The notes beneath the pieces were generated by a model. It searched no databases and had not been told where the DNA came from. It worked only from the letters and a program-made list of their open reading frames with translations. From Bradysia coprophila (lineage: Eukaryota > Arthropoda > Insecta > Diptera > Sciaridae): a stretch of DNA of 64,000 nucleotides. The position numbers and the translations under genes were made by a program. Of this stretch, positions 35,166-47,800 are shown in pieces; the stretch's first letter is position 1; the number at the start of each line of letters is the position of its first letter. The stretch is from positions 5,394,001 through 5,458,000 of the forward strand of contig NW_023503374.1 of NCBI RefSeq assembly GCF_014529535.1, written 5' to 3'.

Positions 35166-35253
35166 GGCAACGGCCATACCATGATGAATACACCAGTTCT
35201 CGTCCGATCACTGAAGTTAAGCATCATTGGGCGCGGTTAGTACTTAGATGGGT
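35166..35253 (+). pseudogene. 5S rRNA truncated after position 88
   Basis: Perfect consensus up to TTAGATGGGT, then unrelated sequence (ATCGTACTTCACC). The box C half of the promoter and the 3' strand of helix I are lost. The break lies 57 bp from the poly(A) signal of the cysteine-motif gene, so it probably marks the junction where that gene's segment met the cluster. Confidence 0.88.
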
Positions 35254-35332
35254 ATCGTACTTCACCCGAATGTCTACAAATTGAGAGACTAAGTTAAACT
35301 TTCAGCAATTTTATTACTTAATCACACCAAAT

Positions 35333-36531
35333 TCACAACGAAAATTGAGACAAATAATGCTCCCACCGAAATCTTTTTATCATTTCCCTTTTGGGTAGCA
35401 GTTTTACACTTGCCGTAGTGCCTCCATGTCGATGATAGAAGGTACAATCTTGAGTTCTCTGTCGAATACATTTAATCGAATAAAATCGAAGACAATTTAG
35501 ACTCATGAATTTACACTCACATCAAATGTATCGAGTTCAGCCAGCCGTTTGAATTTTAAGTTTTTCTTCCTAATAACGTACTTGGCTCTGTTCTTCTCAC
35601 AAGTCATGCAATTCTTGCAATAAGTTGTCAAAGGCGATACTTTTTGCCAAAAATCACCCTTGACCTTCATTCCACATTTGTCACATGTTATTGTTGGATT
35701 CGGTATGCAAAGAGTTTTTGTAGCTGGAATCGGTAGTTTTTTTCCTCCAAACGAGTCATGATAAGTGTATTTTCGTTTGTAGTCGATATTGTATGTTCCA
35801 GGACTGAAATTAAATGAAATTTAATCGTCCATCCATATGAACCAATGCACTCCGAAGGTAATCGCTCACCAGGGTGTGATAAAATTTACCATCATTTTAC
35901 TGTGTGATTTGCGATATTGTACAGGATTAATTTTGGTCGGTCTTAAAGCGTCGTTTGGATTGAAGAGTTTCGCGTTTGACGTTTTGTAAATAAATCTAGG
36001 AACGGTTGATTCAAAAACTGCATTGTTCTTTTTGTCCGCATTGAGCGAAAGAACCTAAAGACGGTTTAAATTAGCGATCATTGCATTAACAATTGAGGCG
36101 GAGGACACTAAGTAATTTTTTTTTAAGGTGACCACTACTTTGTTTAAGAAACTGTTTGTAAGACCGAATCAAGTTAGGGTCCGTTTCTGTCACGGTGGCT
36201 GAAAGTATCTACTGATTTTAAATGTGAAAACAACCTTTTTCGATGAAGTTTTCGGTATATTTACAGGTGGTCCGGACGCTATCCTTCTCATGAACGAGTT
36301 CATTTTACAATACTCAAGTGTACACGCTTCTCGTTCAATAGTTGAACCGAAACAAACATTTTGTTGTGACGGTCTTCTGATTAAATAATCGAAACCTAAG
36401 GTCACAAATTTACTTTAAAAAAAAAACATTTAAAAAAATCCAATCCAATTACCTAACGCCCGATAATTATGAATTACAATTTTTAATTCACGCCAGGCAG
36501 CGCGTTCTTTTTCACGTTTCTCCTTAGACAT
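35333..36531 (-). CDS. Uncharacterised 277-residue cysteine-motif protein, five exons
   Basis: Not found as a long ORF; assembled from exons 36531-36453, 36395-36235, 36054-35870, 35803-35521 and 35458-35333. Every junction keeps phase, and all introns start GT and end AG (58, 180, 66 and 62 bp). The start has an ATG followed by a basic helix (SKEKREKERAAWRELK). The middle contains CPGTYN (about residues 142-147), then a putative zinc site C-x2-C-x18-C-x2-C-x2-C (about C182, C185, C204, C207, C210). The end is basic (KLLPKREMIKRFRWEHYL). There is no signal peptide or membrane segment. The PGTYN followed by HDSFGG recalls sperm-tail PG-rich proteins, so an axonemal role is possible but weakly supported. 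AATAAA (minus) is at 35315-35310, just past the TGA. Donor 2 (AAG|GTTGTT) is the weakest junction. Confidence 0.72.
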
Positions 36532-38694
36532 GACTTCTTATTCTGATCAGATTTTTTCTTCCTCTTCACGGAACAGTCAACAACAAAATATTCGCGCGTA
36601 CTTATCAATTCCAATATTTCATGTTATTCCCGAATGGTATAATCGAGATAAGTAATCGCATTGGTTCGTATTGTTCGACTGTCTTTCGTTTGAAGAAGTT
36701 GAAGAAAACGGAATGCAAATCTAACAAACATTTGCCTTTTTTACGAATCAATTTATTAGGCGCATACAGTTCCGAGCTATACAGGAAAAAATGCGGAATT
36801 TATGTCGATGTTGGAAGATTAACATAATCGTGACGATAAGAAAGTATGTAAGTACTTCACATAAAATGTTTGTAGTTTACCTGCTCTATAATAATGGTAC
36901 ACATAAATTGATGAACCATTAGATTTGAATATCGTATTGTACAACAATAAAAAAACGAAGAGAAATCTAAAATTAGACCATTTCGTTCTTTGGTATGTTT
37001 TCTCATCAACTGAGTAAAAATCGTTCGAACGAAATGCATTGCACTGCCTTTTACGCAATGAGTACGAAACCGAAATCTTAAAATTCACTAAATGTTACCA
37101 CATTGAAGTAGTATTAAGGGCTATTACAATTTCCATACATCATTCCAATTGCGGCGTACATTGTACATAGTGCATTGTACGTCGGTGTGTGTGGCCTTTT
37201 GTGTTGTTAACATGAATAAGGCCATCTTATTTTAGAGATGACTGGACATCTGTTAGCGACTCAACGACTACAAGACGGCACAAGAAGAACACTTTCAAAC
37301 TTAAAATGTCATTGTTCATACAGTGGCGCGACTTCAGTGGTGCCCAGAGGCTCGGGCAACACCCTCAGCAAATTCATCGAGGCTGAGCACTACCCTAAAT
37401 CGCCAACACTTTTTACAGTAAAACGGCTTCTTTTGACCTTTTTTTCATGTAAATATTTAGTTTTCAGAAAATCTTTACAGATTTGGTATAATTAAAAAAA
37501 AAAAATCGCTGCGCGGCCATATGACTGTCGATACTTTTACGAAATAATAAAATGATACAAATGAATCATCAGCAACCACTTCACATGAAAACTATTACGA
37601 AATTGTATACTTTCTTGGAAATTTTCAAAGTTCAGCTCTAGTGCTTTCTTGAAATGTATTTTTAGAAACTATCCAGACGTCAAAACGCACGCTAAGAAAT
37701 GTGAAAAAATTGTTCGCTTCACTTCGCTACTTTTTCGCTATGATTCCGATTGCAATTTTCCATAGCACTTTCTAGTTTCATCGAAAATTTGATAAAACGG
37801 GCGAAAATACCTGAGAAGTACTGCTAAGTAATAATACGCCAGAGCCATCAGCAATGACTTGCTCTATTTATCCTCTTTTTCCCTTTCAAATTTCCTCTTT
37901 TTAAAATTTTCCTGTGGGAACCCTATGTACGTTCATCAAAATACAGTCAACTTGTGTATGTGTAGATCTTGTCTAAAATCATTTTTCCTTAAAAAATAAA
38001 TATTTCTAAAACATGAAAAATTCGTGTATCGTAAAATCTGAGGTCAACAATATTTTCTTATTCTTAAATTTTTTTGGGCACCACCCTTCAAAAATTTAAG
38101 TCGGCGCCACTGCGTTCATAAATTTATGATATCACAGTTGTGCTCCTAACATGAACATGAGAAATATTTGGAAGCTTATGCAATTCTTTCGTAAAGACTT
38201 TCTTGGAGTGGATGTGGAAAAATGAGTGTTCGTGCTAGGAGCAGTGCTATGGTAATTATAAAATTCTTATTCTATATGGATGTATCCGTCATACTTACAG
38301 ACAAAAAGGTTTTCTTTATAAAATGTTGAATTACTCGAAGATTAATCCTAATTTATGCGTGGAAAAAGACTTTTTTTATACAACCCAAACAACTTCTTTG
38401 GTCTAGTGTTGGATTCATTGAGTATAATCGAATCATCGATCAGGATATTTCAAAAGCTTCACCAGCTAAATAAAACATTACTACGGTCGTAAAGATTTCG
38501 GAGAAATTTACGATAACAAAATATGAAACAACAAGCAAATTATATGTGTTCGCCTATTTGTATGCCTTTACGTTTTTATTTCTTCAAAAAAAACAATCTT
38601 TTCCTATACCATTGTTCAGATTCATCAAGATACATACATCAAATGCAGTGACACTGTACCGTAGACAATGTTTGTTAAAAAATCGTCTTCCGTC
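36532..38694. other. Gene-poor stretch beside the cysteine-motif gene
   Basis: A 68-codon plus-strand ORF at 36621-36827 lies divergent to the gene but shows no recognisable motif. The rest is AT-rich and holds the element at 37321-38112. From about 38500 it regains similarity to the head-to-head 5S spacer. Confidence 0.4.
37321..38112. mobile_element. hAT-like non-autonomous element
   Basis: 792 bp. The termini are CAGTGGCGCGACTT on the left and the complement of CAGTGGCGCCGACTT on the right. The flanks are TGTTCATA and CGTTCATA (7 of 8 matching), consistent with an 8-bp hAT duplication. Inside each end lies GGTGCCC or its complement. Only short ORFs. Confidence 0.7.
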
Positions 38695-38759
38695 GGCAAC
38701 GGCCATACCATGATGAATACACCAGTTCTCGTCCGATCACTGAAGTTAAGCATCATTGG
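38695..38759 (+). pseudogene. 5S rRNA truncated after position 65
   Basis: Consensus from GGCAACGG to GCATCATTGG, then spacer-like sequence (TCATAAATTGC). Box C and the 3' half are missing. It keeps the CGTC upstream flank. Confidence 0.87.
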
Positions 38760-39261
38760 TCATAAATTGCTTTGTAGCGATTTGATATGTAATTGTTACA
38801 ACTATACATCATTTATAACTAAGTGTCATAAAACGTTTTTCTCAATAAAGGCAACGAAAGCTTTAATTCTCGTCAATCAGTTGAAGAAAAAACAAATGTT
38901 TGTTAAAATAAAACGTACAGTCGAAGAAAAATAAGAAACTGGCAATACAATCCAATCAATGCTATTTGTCCCACATGCATTACCAATGTTACGATATTTA
39001 CGTATGTATTATAACTTGTAAATCGTATGTGATGTGGATTAAATAACATCGTTTGGATTGTATTCGTTGAAAAAACAGAAATGAAATCTAGACTGTACGA
39101 AAAATATTCGTTCCATGTCATATGTGAATTCAATAAAATAACAAATTAAACTTTTCTTCAAGTTTATTCCAACTCCGTACTTTCCGATATTTGATGTTAC
39201 TTGTCTAGAAAATATTCAATTTCCGTACAATCAATGAATATTCAAAATTTTCTGAAAAAAA

Positions 39262-39381
39262 ATGCCAACGACACGCGGTGTTCCCAAGCGGTCACCCATC
39301 TAAGTACTAACCGCGCCCAATGATGCTTAACTTCAGTGATCGGACGAGAACTGGTGTATTCATCATGGTATGGCCGTTGCC
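39262..39381 (-). rRNA. 5S rRNA, full length
   Basis: Consensus copy with A-run to its left. Head-to-head with the defective copy at 39659 across a 277-bp spacer that is more diverged than the others. Confidence 0.93.
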
Positions 39382-39658
39382 GACGGAAGACGGTTTTTTT
39401 CCAAACACAGTTTCGTCGTTTTACAATTAAAAATTACAAATCCTCAAATCATGTAAACCGAACAATTAAAAAAAAGAGAAAGAAATTACAAATTATATGT
39501 GCAGTGCACACTTCTATGTTTGCCTTTAAAGTTACTTTTCCAAAAAAATACAACATTTTCATGTTCATTTGCACAATACATACATCAAGGCGTTTACATA
39601 AAATAAATGCGGTGATACTGTCCCGTAGACAATGTTTGTAAAAGAATCTTATTCACTC

Positions 39659-39765
39659 GGCAACGGCCATACCATGATGAATACACCAGTTCTCGTCCAA
39701 TCACTGAAGTTAAGCATCATTGGGCGCGGTTAGTACTTAGATGGGTGACCGCTTGGGAACACCGC
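39659..39765 (+). pseudogene. 5S rRNA lacking the last 13 nt
   Basis: Matches the consensus to ACACCGC, then jumps into tail spacer (ATGATAAATTCC) without the 3' strand of helix I or a T-run. It also has GTCCAATCAC for GTCCGATCAC. Probably an internal deletion across the gene end. Confidence 0.87.
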
Positions 39766-39847
39766 ATGATAAATTCCTTTTCAGGCACTAAAATTGTTGC
39801 AATTATACATTGTGTGCCTAAAAGTCATCTATCACCGGTTTGTATAC

Positions 39848-40642
39848 AAACAAGGCATCAGAACAGTCGGAGCGTTTGCTGCGACTTAGCCCCGTACGAC
39901 CCGTAATCCTATTTCGTCCGTAACCATAATAAGTCCGTAGCCCTAATACGCCCGTAACCCTAATACGTCTACAACCCTCTAATGCGTCTATTACCAAAAT
40001 GCTAGTCAAGTTGGGCATGGTCAAATTTACTGAAAGTGTTGATTTTTAAAATTGCGCATAGCGCAATTACGAAAGCCCGTACGAAGTACCTCTAAAAAAA
40101 AAACCAACAATTCACGACATTATTTTAGAAACCCAAAATTTTTTCCCAACTTTCCATTGGGCATTCAATTATCTCTAAAATGAAACAAAAACTAGCAAAA
40201 TCAGATGAGATTTACTCGATTTATGTGCAAAAAACACTTAGGGCCGAGTAGCGGCCTTAGTCCAAGGGCCCAAATTTGAAACTTTTTTCGCCACGTTATT
40301 TTCGGTATTCAATTATCTCTCAAACGAAACAAAAACTAGCAAAATCGGATGAGATTTACTCGATTTATGTGCAAAAAACACTTAGGGCCTAGTAGCGGCC
40401 TTAGTCCAAGGGCCCAAATTTGAAACTTTTTTCGCCACGTTATTTTCGGTATTCAATTACCTTCCATAAAAAACTAAATCTAGCAAAATCGGATGAGATT
40501 TACTCGATTTATGTGCAAAAAACACATTAGGGTTCCAGGCGTATTACGGCTACGGACGTATTATGGTTACGGACGAAATAGGATTACGGGTCGTACGGGG
40601 CTAAGTCGCAGCAAACGCTCCGACTGTTCTGATGCCTTGTTT
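39848..40642. mobile_element. Inverted-repeat element with internal tandem repeats
   Basis: The ends read AAACAAGGCATCAGAACAGT and its complement. The terminal inverted repeats run about 95 bp (ACTTAGCCCCGTACGACCCG on the left). The inner side of the left repeat is a decayed run of 17-bp units such as CCGTAACCCTAATACG. The centre holds three 144-bp repeats. It lies in a 5S tail spacer with extra foreign sequence on its right. A superfamily cannot be given. Confidence 0.65.
40150..40530. repeat. Tandem repeat, three copies of 144 bp
   Basis: GATGAGATTTACTCGATTTA recurs at about 40204, 40348 and 40492. The units also share AGTAGCGGCCTTAGTCCAAG (two copies) and CACGTTATTTTCGGTATTCA. It forms the core of the element at 39848-40642. 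Confidence 0.85.
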
Positions 40643-40991
40643 TTATTGCGGATTCGTCATCTATGAACACAACCAAATGCTTTGCCCTTACTGTCTGCTT
40701 CCAATTCGACGTGTTACAAACGGCATATTAATCTTATAAGCCCCCAGTACTTCGTACGGGGCTAAAAATTTCTCAATAAAGGTTACGAAAACTTTACTTT
40801 TCATCAAAGAGGAAAATAAAATGTACAAAAAAAATTCGTGCAATTTGTTCCATGTCATATGCGAATTAAGAAAAAGTAACAAATTCAACTTTTGTTGAAG
40901 TCTATTCCAACGCCATATTTTATGTTTCTAGCTTGAAAAGGTTCAATTTCCGTAAAATCAATAAATACTCAAAATTTTCTGAAAAAAAAAA

Positions 40992-41111
40992 ATGCCAACG
41001 ACACGCGGTGTTCCCAAGCGGTCACCCATCTAAGTACTAACCGCGCCCAATGATGCTTAACTTCAGTGATCGGACGAGAACTGGTGTATTCATCATGGTA
41101 TGGCCGTTGCC
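40992..41111 (-). rRNA. 5S rRNA, full length
   Basis: Consensus copy with gene-strand T-run, paired head-to-head with 41329 over a 217-bp spacer of the standard type. Confidence 0.93.
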
Positions 41112-41328
41112 GAGTGAAGACGATTTTTTTCCAAACACTTTATGGTATATGCAGTTTCATCGCATTACCAAATCATATACGCCTCTTCGTATACATTTAA
41201 AATTCCGTTTCTTATGAAATACAATATTTTCAAATTCAGTTGTTACATACATACATTGAGGCGTTTACATAAATGCGCCGACACTACACCAACCATAGAC
41301 AATGTTTGTAAGAAAACCGTCTTCACTC

Positions 41329-41448
41329 GGCAACGGCCATACCATGATGAATACACCAGTTCTCGTCCGATCACTGAAGTTAAGCATCATTGGGCGCGGT
41401 TAGTACTTAGATGGGTGACCGCTTGGGAACACCGCGTGTCGTTGGCAT
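41329..41448 (+). rRNA. 5S rRNA, full length (last of the cluster)
   Basis: Consensus copy with CTTCACTC upstream and T8 after GGCAT. To its right the spacer similarity stops, and the PCM1 gene follows 0.4 kb away, tail towards the cluster. Confidence 0.93.
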
Positions 41449-41871
41449 TTTTTTTGTTTAAATTCACGCAGCAAGTGGACAAACAACGAGAATTTCCAAA
41501 TTCTTTGTCACTACACATATATTCGATATGAAAGTAACAACTTTTAACTTCGACTTCTTTCTGTTTGTTACTTTGCGATCTGTCGAAAGTTTTTCAAAGC
41601 TTCATGTGTGAGAAAAGGGTTCCTTACACTTCAATCTGGCCTTCAACATTAGAATATTGTAGGAACGGTATAAACAGCTACAGCTTAATTTTACGAATGC
41701 GATTTTCGTATAACTCATGCTACAGATTTGTTCAAAAGATAAAAACGTCTCATGCGCTGGTAAGGACAATCGAAAATGTGATCCGGATTAATGAATTGAA
41801 ACAAGTGTCGCACGTTTACATCCTTTCGTTCACATTTATTAAAAAGATTAGTTGATGTCACAATTACACAC

Positions 41872-44800
41872 TTAAGTTAAATCATCAGGAACCGCTGTTG
41901 GACTTTCCTTTTATTGAAAAAGAAAGAAAATCAAAATTTGCGAAAATCGTTGGACTTTATGCATTCTGATGGCAAACTTACATCTGAATTGCTGGTTGGT
42001 GACGATGGCAAAATTACCATATCGGAAGAAGAATTGTCAAAACCAGTAGCACCATCAGCATCAAAATCATCAACGTACATATCTTCAGCATTACAATTCT
42101 GATCCGCTTCAGCCAAATCTTCGTCTCCATCACAGGACGTATCACCGCACACATCCGTCGAGCTTAGATTGTTCTTTCGTTTGTGATGCAAATTGAAAAA
42201 TGTTGGTGCCGTCTCGTTGGTCTTCGCCGAACACTGAGAGGAGTCGAGATCGGAATTAAAAAAAAGAATCGCTCAGACAGACGAAATCGGTTCTGTGGAC
42301 CGCTTGCAATGTGTTGCACGACGAAAGATCGTACCTGATTCAATATTGCAGAATTGTCAGCGTGTGGATTGGTCTCGTACCGATTGTAGAGATCGTGAAA
42401 TGTTTGCATCAAACGGTTTCGCAACGGGTCGGACGTCGAAATCAACTGCAATTCGCGAAACAAATTAATCAGAAAATTGGGACGACTTTCGTTGGCGACA
42501 ATTAGGGCAGAAACCTCTTGATAAACATTTTCTTTCAGCGCTTCAAATGATTTTTCAGATGACCTGCAAATGAACGACAAACAAAACGATTAGCCGAAAC
42601 TCCACGGGGCGTTCGATAAACCGATGGTCACTTACTTCGAATCGTTAGTCATGACTGTTTTGGTTAAATTTGAATCGATTCCATTCGTCTCTTGCTGTAT
42701 GACAAGAAGATTATTTTGCTCGGCGGGATGTGAACTTTGCGACTTGCGTTTGTGACCGCCTGTGGATCGTTTCGGCACCATCTTTGACGTATTCGGCTTC
42801 AATTCGTTCAGTTCCAAATTGATCGAATTCATAAAATTGGAAGCCACATCATTCGAATGGAATGGCCCAAAGTTCATGTTCAGATTGTTTAAGCTGCTAA
42901 TGTGATCATGTCCCAGCGTATCGTTGCTTTGATGCAACAATTGTTGATTCATCGACTGATTGATGTTCAATTCTTCCGGATTGCGTATCGCACTGCCATT
43001 CGTTCCCATTTGTCCGACGAACGTTGAAGTATTTTGTTGCTGTTGTTGTTGATTAGTTTGATTTTGGAAATGAATCGAGTACTTGTTGTTTGCGACAAGC
43101 GGTAAATTGTTATGTGTCATGTGTGTGGGTAGTCGGGATGATTGGTTTAGATGACTTTGATCTCTATCTCGATTTTGTGGTAAATTGTTAATACTGCTCG
43201 CTTCCTCATTACTTTTGCAGCTGTTGCTTGAGAGTAGATTTTGGCGCGAATAGCTGTTGTGAGTGGGGTGATAACAAAATTTTCAAACGAACACAGTTAA
43301 ATTTCAGCTAAACTACAAATGATCCTAATCTGTTCAACGACACTGGGAACCTAACGGAGTATACTATTACTTCCCGCATCCAGGATATGGCAGAAAACGT
43401 TCGGAGAGACGAGACAAAGGAGTGAGTGCTTACAAACGCTACTAGGGAATTGATTGAATGGAAGTGATTGATAGAACTCTGTATTACTGCAAAACCCACG
43501 AAAAGACTTGATGCTCTGTTCCAAGACAGATCTTACTTCTCTGCGATCCCCAGTATCCTCGGATGTTAGTCAACACCTTTCGCCGATATTTTATGGTGAA
43601 CAAAACTCAAGACTTCACGAATTGTACTGAAAAATTGACGACACTAGAAACGACGACTTTCTGAAGAAACAGCGAGTTCCTGATGAAGCGGTGATTAGTC
43701 GCCGATTCTTCATTAACTCACCTTTTTTCAGGAAATGGTCGTTTTTTCACATTTTTTAGAAGGGAAAATTCGTCGTACGAAATGCTAAAAAGGCGAGAAG
43801 AAATGACTTCCTGAAGAAAAGTGAAAAGGTGGGTTAATGAAGAATCTTCGACTGCTCACCTCTTTTTCAGGAAGTCTACGTTTCTTCAAAAAGTCGTCAT
43901 TTCTAGTGTCGTCGATCTTTCAGTACTTCATGATGCATGAAAACCAAGATTTTATTGATTTATGGAAAGAGCAGAGGGCATTATGCATGCAAGATATGGC
44001 GATTTTTTTGGTTCACCCTTAGAAAGAACAGTTTTTTTCATCACAAAGTACTCCCATCCTCAGTTTCAAATCATCCCACAATATTCACCAGATTTCATCG
44101 AGCTACTTGATTTTACGTCGACTTTCCAAGCTCATCTTAATCCGATTTCCCCGTCTCAACTCATTTCCCGTTTCGTTTTGTCCCGACAAAGTTATCTGAC
44201 ACTAAAACTTTTCGGCATCATCGATAGACATAATTTGCTGACAAGGCACCTATTCAGGAACGACAATGTATTCGGGGAATTTTTTAGAAAAAATGATTTG
44301 CATTGACAAGGACAAAACCGAATTCGAGAAATGTATAAGAAAGCCCCTCAGCAGTATCAAAATGTTCAACCCATCCCGATTCCATTTTACAGACAAACAC
44401 GACCTCACACCTCAAACCCTATCTAAATTTATAACTCGATTAACATTTAAGAACAACGGATAGCAAATAAAAACAAAGAATTACCTTCGAAAATTGTCCC
44501 AGTAATTATTGGCCCGATTGCCCGGTGTCGTTTGGTTGTTTAAAGCGGGTGAAGTGGTAGAAGCGGCAATATTCTGTTGTCGAAGCTGATTATTAGAATT
44601 GGTAATGTTATTAGCGGCAAGATTATTATTTTGTTGTTGCATGTAGGACTGTGATGAATTTGTCTGATAATTAGAGGAGTTTGATATTGATGTGTGCAAG
44701 TCATTGTTAAGCAAATGCGTCGGATAGCAACACGACGATGAATCGATTTGATTATGATGTATTATGTTATTATTGAATCGACGCGAGCGAATGTTGTTCG

Positions 44801-47800
44801 GACTTTCGACTTGAATGGGAACTGGATGACTTTGGCATTGATACTGTTGGCCGTACGGCGAATGCGGCAAACAATTTGATATGCAATTGGTTTGGTTCAC
44901 TGGCTGCTCGGATTGGGCTCTAGCGTGACACGGATATGAATTGTTGTAGGTCAGATTCGGTGGCACGGTTTCTGCTCTGGTTGAATTTAGTGGTTCGGGG
45001 AAACCGTTGCGTGACGAATTAAACATTCGTTCTTGCAGCTGAAAGTGGACACAAAAAATGGTTGTTTCACTTCAATCGAAATACTGACCGATTTCACCTA
45101 CCAATAGCACTGCTGTATTCAAATTGTTAATTTCTCTCTGTTGATCCCACAGCAGCTGATTGAACTGGCACACCGAATTGATTAACATTTGCTGAGTTTG
45201 AATAAACTGTTGCAGTAATGCATGATCGTTGCCAATGCCCGACTGATTCGACGATAAGCTGGGATAATACATGGGACGACAATTGTAGTTTTGATCACTA
45301 TTCACACTGTGATGGCAATGGAACTGTGGACTTTGCGGGCCAAAGTTACAGAAATTGTTTGAATGCTGCCAATCTTGTGTGTTGTCCAAATTTTGTTGGT
45401 TGACCGACGACATTCTTAGTGTGTCATGTGCTGATTTCATCCAACTTGCTGTGAGAGAAGTGAATTGATTTTAAAGATCGATTAAACACTAAGGTGCTGA
45501 TCATTTAATGAACCTGGGCTTGGGAGCTTTTGCAGAGCCAAGAAGTGCTTCTGCACAAAAGAAAAAACCGAAAAAAACTTACGTCTCTCTTCCGGTCCAA
45601 TATGACGCATTGGTGGAGGAAGACTGATGCCTCTGGAACTGTTCGAGTTGATGCTCCGAACATCAGCAGACGCGCCTGCATTCGAATTTATTTTCGTCGG
45701 AACAACCGGAGGCAATTGCGTTGTTTTTGCAAATTGCTCATTTTGACGTTCGAAATTCGAGCGAGCCGATCCATTAGCCAATCCGAACTGCGACGTATTC
45801 CAACTATTATCTTTATACGTTGCAGTCGGCTCTGCTGTTTTGTCGCCATCGGATCCCAAGCATTGGTCATTCGATTTGTCATCAAAACGCGTTTGATTTA
45901 GATTGGTAATTTTCTTCAATCCCTCATTTTCGCGTCGCCGTCCCATTTCGTTTTTGATGTCCCGCAATCGATCTCTTTCTTCAGCAATTGACATTGCCTG
46001 CAGTTTTAAGTCTTGCGTCATGGACTGCAACAATCTGACTCTTTCGTCCATGTCCGGTTCTTCTTCCACTTCTGGACCGGTTATGGTCGACGGTACTGAG
46101 TCCCGTTTGGTCGACAAAACATTTTCGTAATGCGACTCATTGTAATTTGCATGCGTCGGACTAGATTCGACCGAAACGTTGTCATTTTCATTTTCTTCGC
46201 AGTCTCCGTTCTTTATTTCGATAATTTTAACGGTGTTCATCAGATTCTTGAGCCGCTGCAGCTGATTTTTCATTGTGTTAATTTCGGCTATTTTGTCCGT
46301 CAATGAATCCTCATTACCGCCGATAGTGCTCTCATTGTCATCTCTACTACTTTCGTAGTCGTGAATTTCAGCCACCGGTTTCGGGATGACTGGAGACATT
46401 CTAAAATTTGGGTTAGACGGTGACGAGCTTTTCGAGCCCGGAATCAGCTCAATTGGAACGATCTGCTCATACTCAATGGGTACATTCCGAACTGGTGCCG
46501 AATTTCGATTCTTTAATATGGAAAAACAAATTGGTTAACATCACCTTTGCTAATGTATGCAGATGCTCGGTAAACATCTTTGTGAAAAATCGGTCCTGCG
46601 ATACTTACTAGAGATCGTTGAGCAACTTCATTCATTAGCTGCAGTTCGTCAACCAAACTAGCCATTTGCTCTTTCTTGGAGTATAGGTCGTACAATTTTC
46701 GTTCCAGTTTCAATTGTTCGTCCAATGTGGTCTCGTTAGAACCTGAATGATAATAGCGGAAAGGTGTTATTACCAACATGGCACATTACTGACATACTGG
46801 GGAAGAACACCATTTGGTTCATTCAGAAAGACAAACCTTTGTAAAATAGTTAAATTTCAACATAAATACTACTCGTGTAGTATAATCAATCAATCATCGA
46901 AAGTAGGCAGACTATTTTCAGGAATGACGTCTGAATGATGCAAATGTTAGATTTATTTATTGCTTTTGCACAGGGTCGTATCTAGGTAAAATCACAGTAA
47001 AGCAGCACCGATCGGGGTCATATACAAGTCTGAAATATCCATTCATATCCTGAGAATTAGCCAAGAGTTGACTACTTGGCAGAATGTGTTCCAATAACTC
47101 CACAAATTCCAATAAATTTCAATTTTATTTTGAATTGATTTGAATCGTGGTTTGAATGAAAGAGTGACTGTACCAGAAATTCCACTATTGGTCTGCACAA
47201 CGCAATAAGCTCTATTGTGATGAGTATTGGAAAATTTCACATGTCGAGTGCCTGGGCAACATTTTCAGCGTAAGGACAAAAGAGTGAACTAGAAGTTTGG
47301 AAAAACAAAATGCCAATCAACAAATAACAAAATTGATAAATCCAATCATGCATCCGTTGAGTGCACTTGCAATATGCATGGGATGCATATAGTTGGTTAA
47401 TTAATTTTGTTTTTCAATGTTTTGCCGTTTCGCTTTTGTAAGTCCTTTTGAATTGAATTACAGTTTTATAGCATCGGCTGCGTAATTGGCAATTAATTTT
47501 GTTTCCGTTACATAGTTTCGTTTTATTTTTCCGCCTACCTGTTGAAGCGGTTTGAGGCCCTTTTAACAAAACGTATCATATGTTCAACTCGGGTATCTAT
47601 TTTTATAGCAATGTGAAATGAGAAAATTGCGTTCTATGTTTCAAACATTTTCGTTTTCGAATGCATCTCATGTTTAGTTGATTTATTCCTTTCTGACTGA
47701 TAACAGAAAAGGTAAATTTTCTGGATATTTTTAAGACGTAAACCTCTGTGTCGATAAGAAAGCATATTTACCTGGATGGGTCATTTTAAAGGTAATTTGT

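Noticed and set aside
24054-41448. The possibility that the 5S copies are 5S-derived SINEs
   Set aside because: Copies lack a common non-5S body with an A-rich tail and target duplications, end at T-runs, and share long spacers, so a gene cluster fits better.
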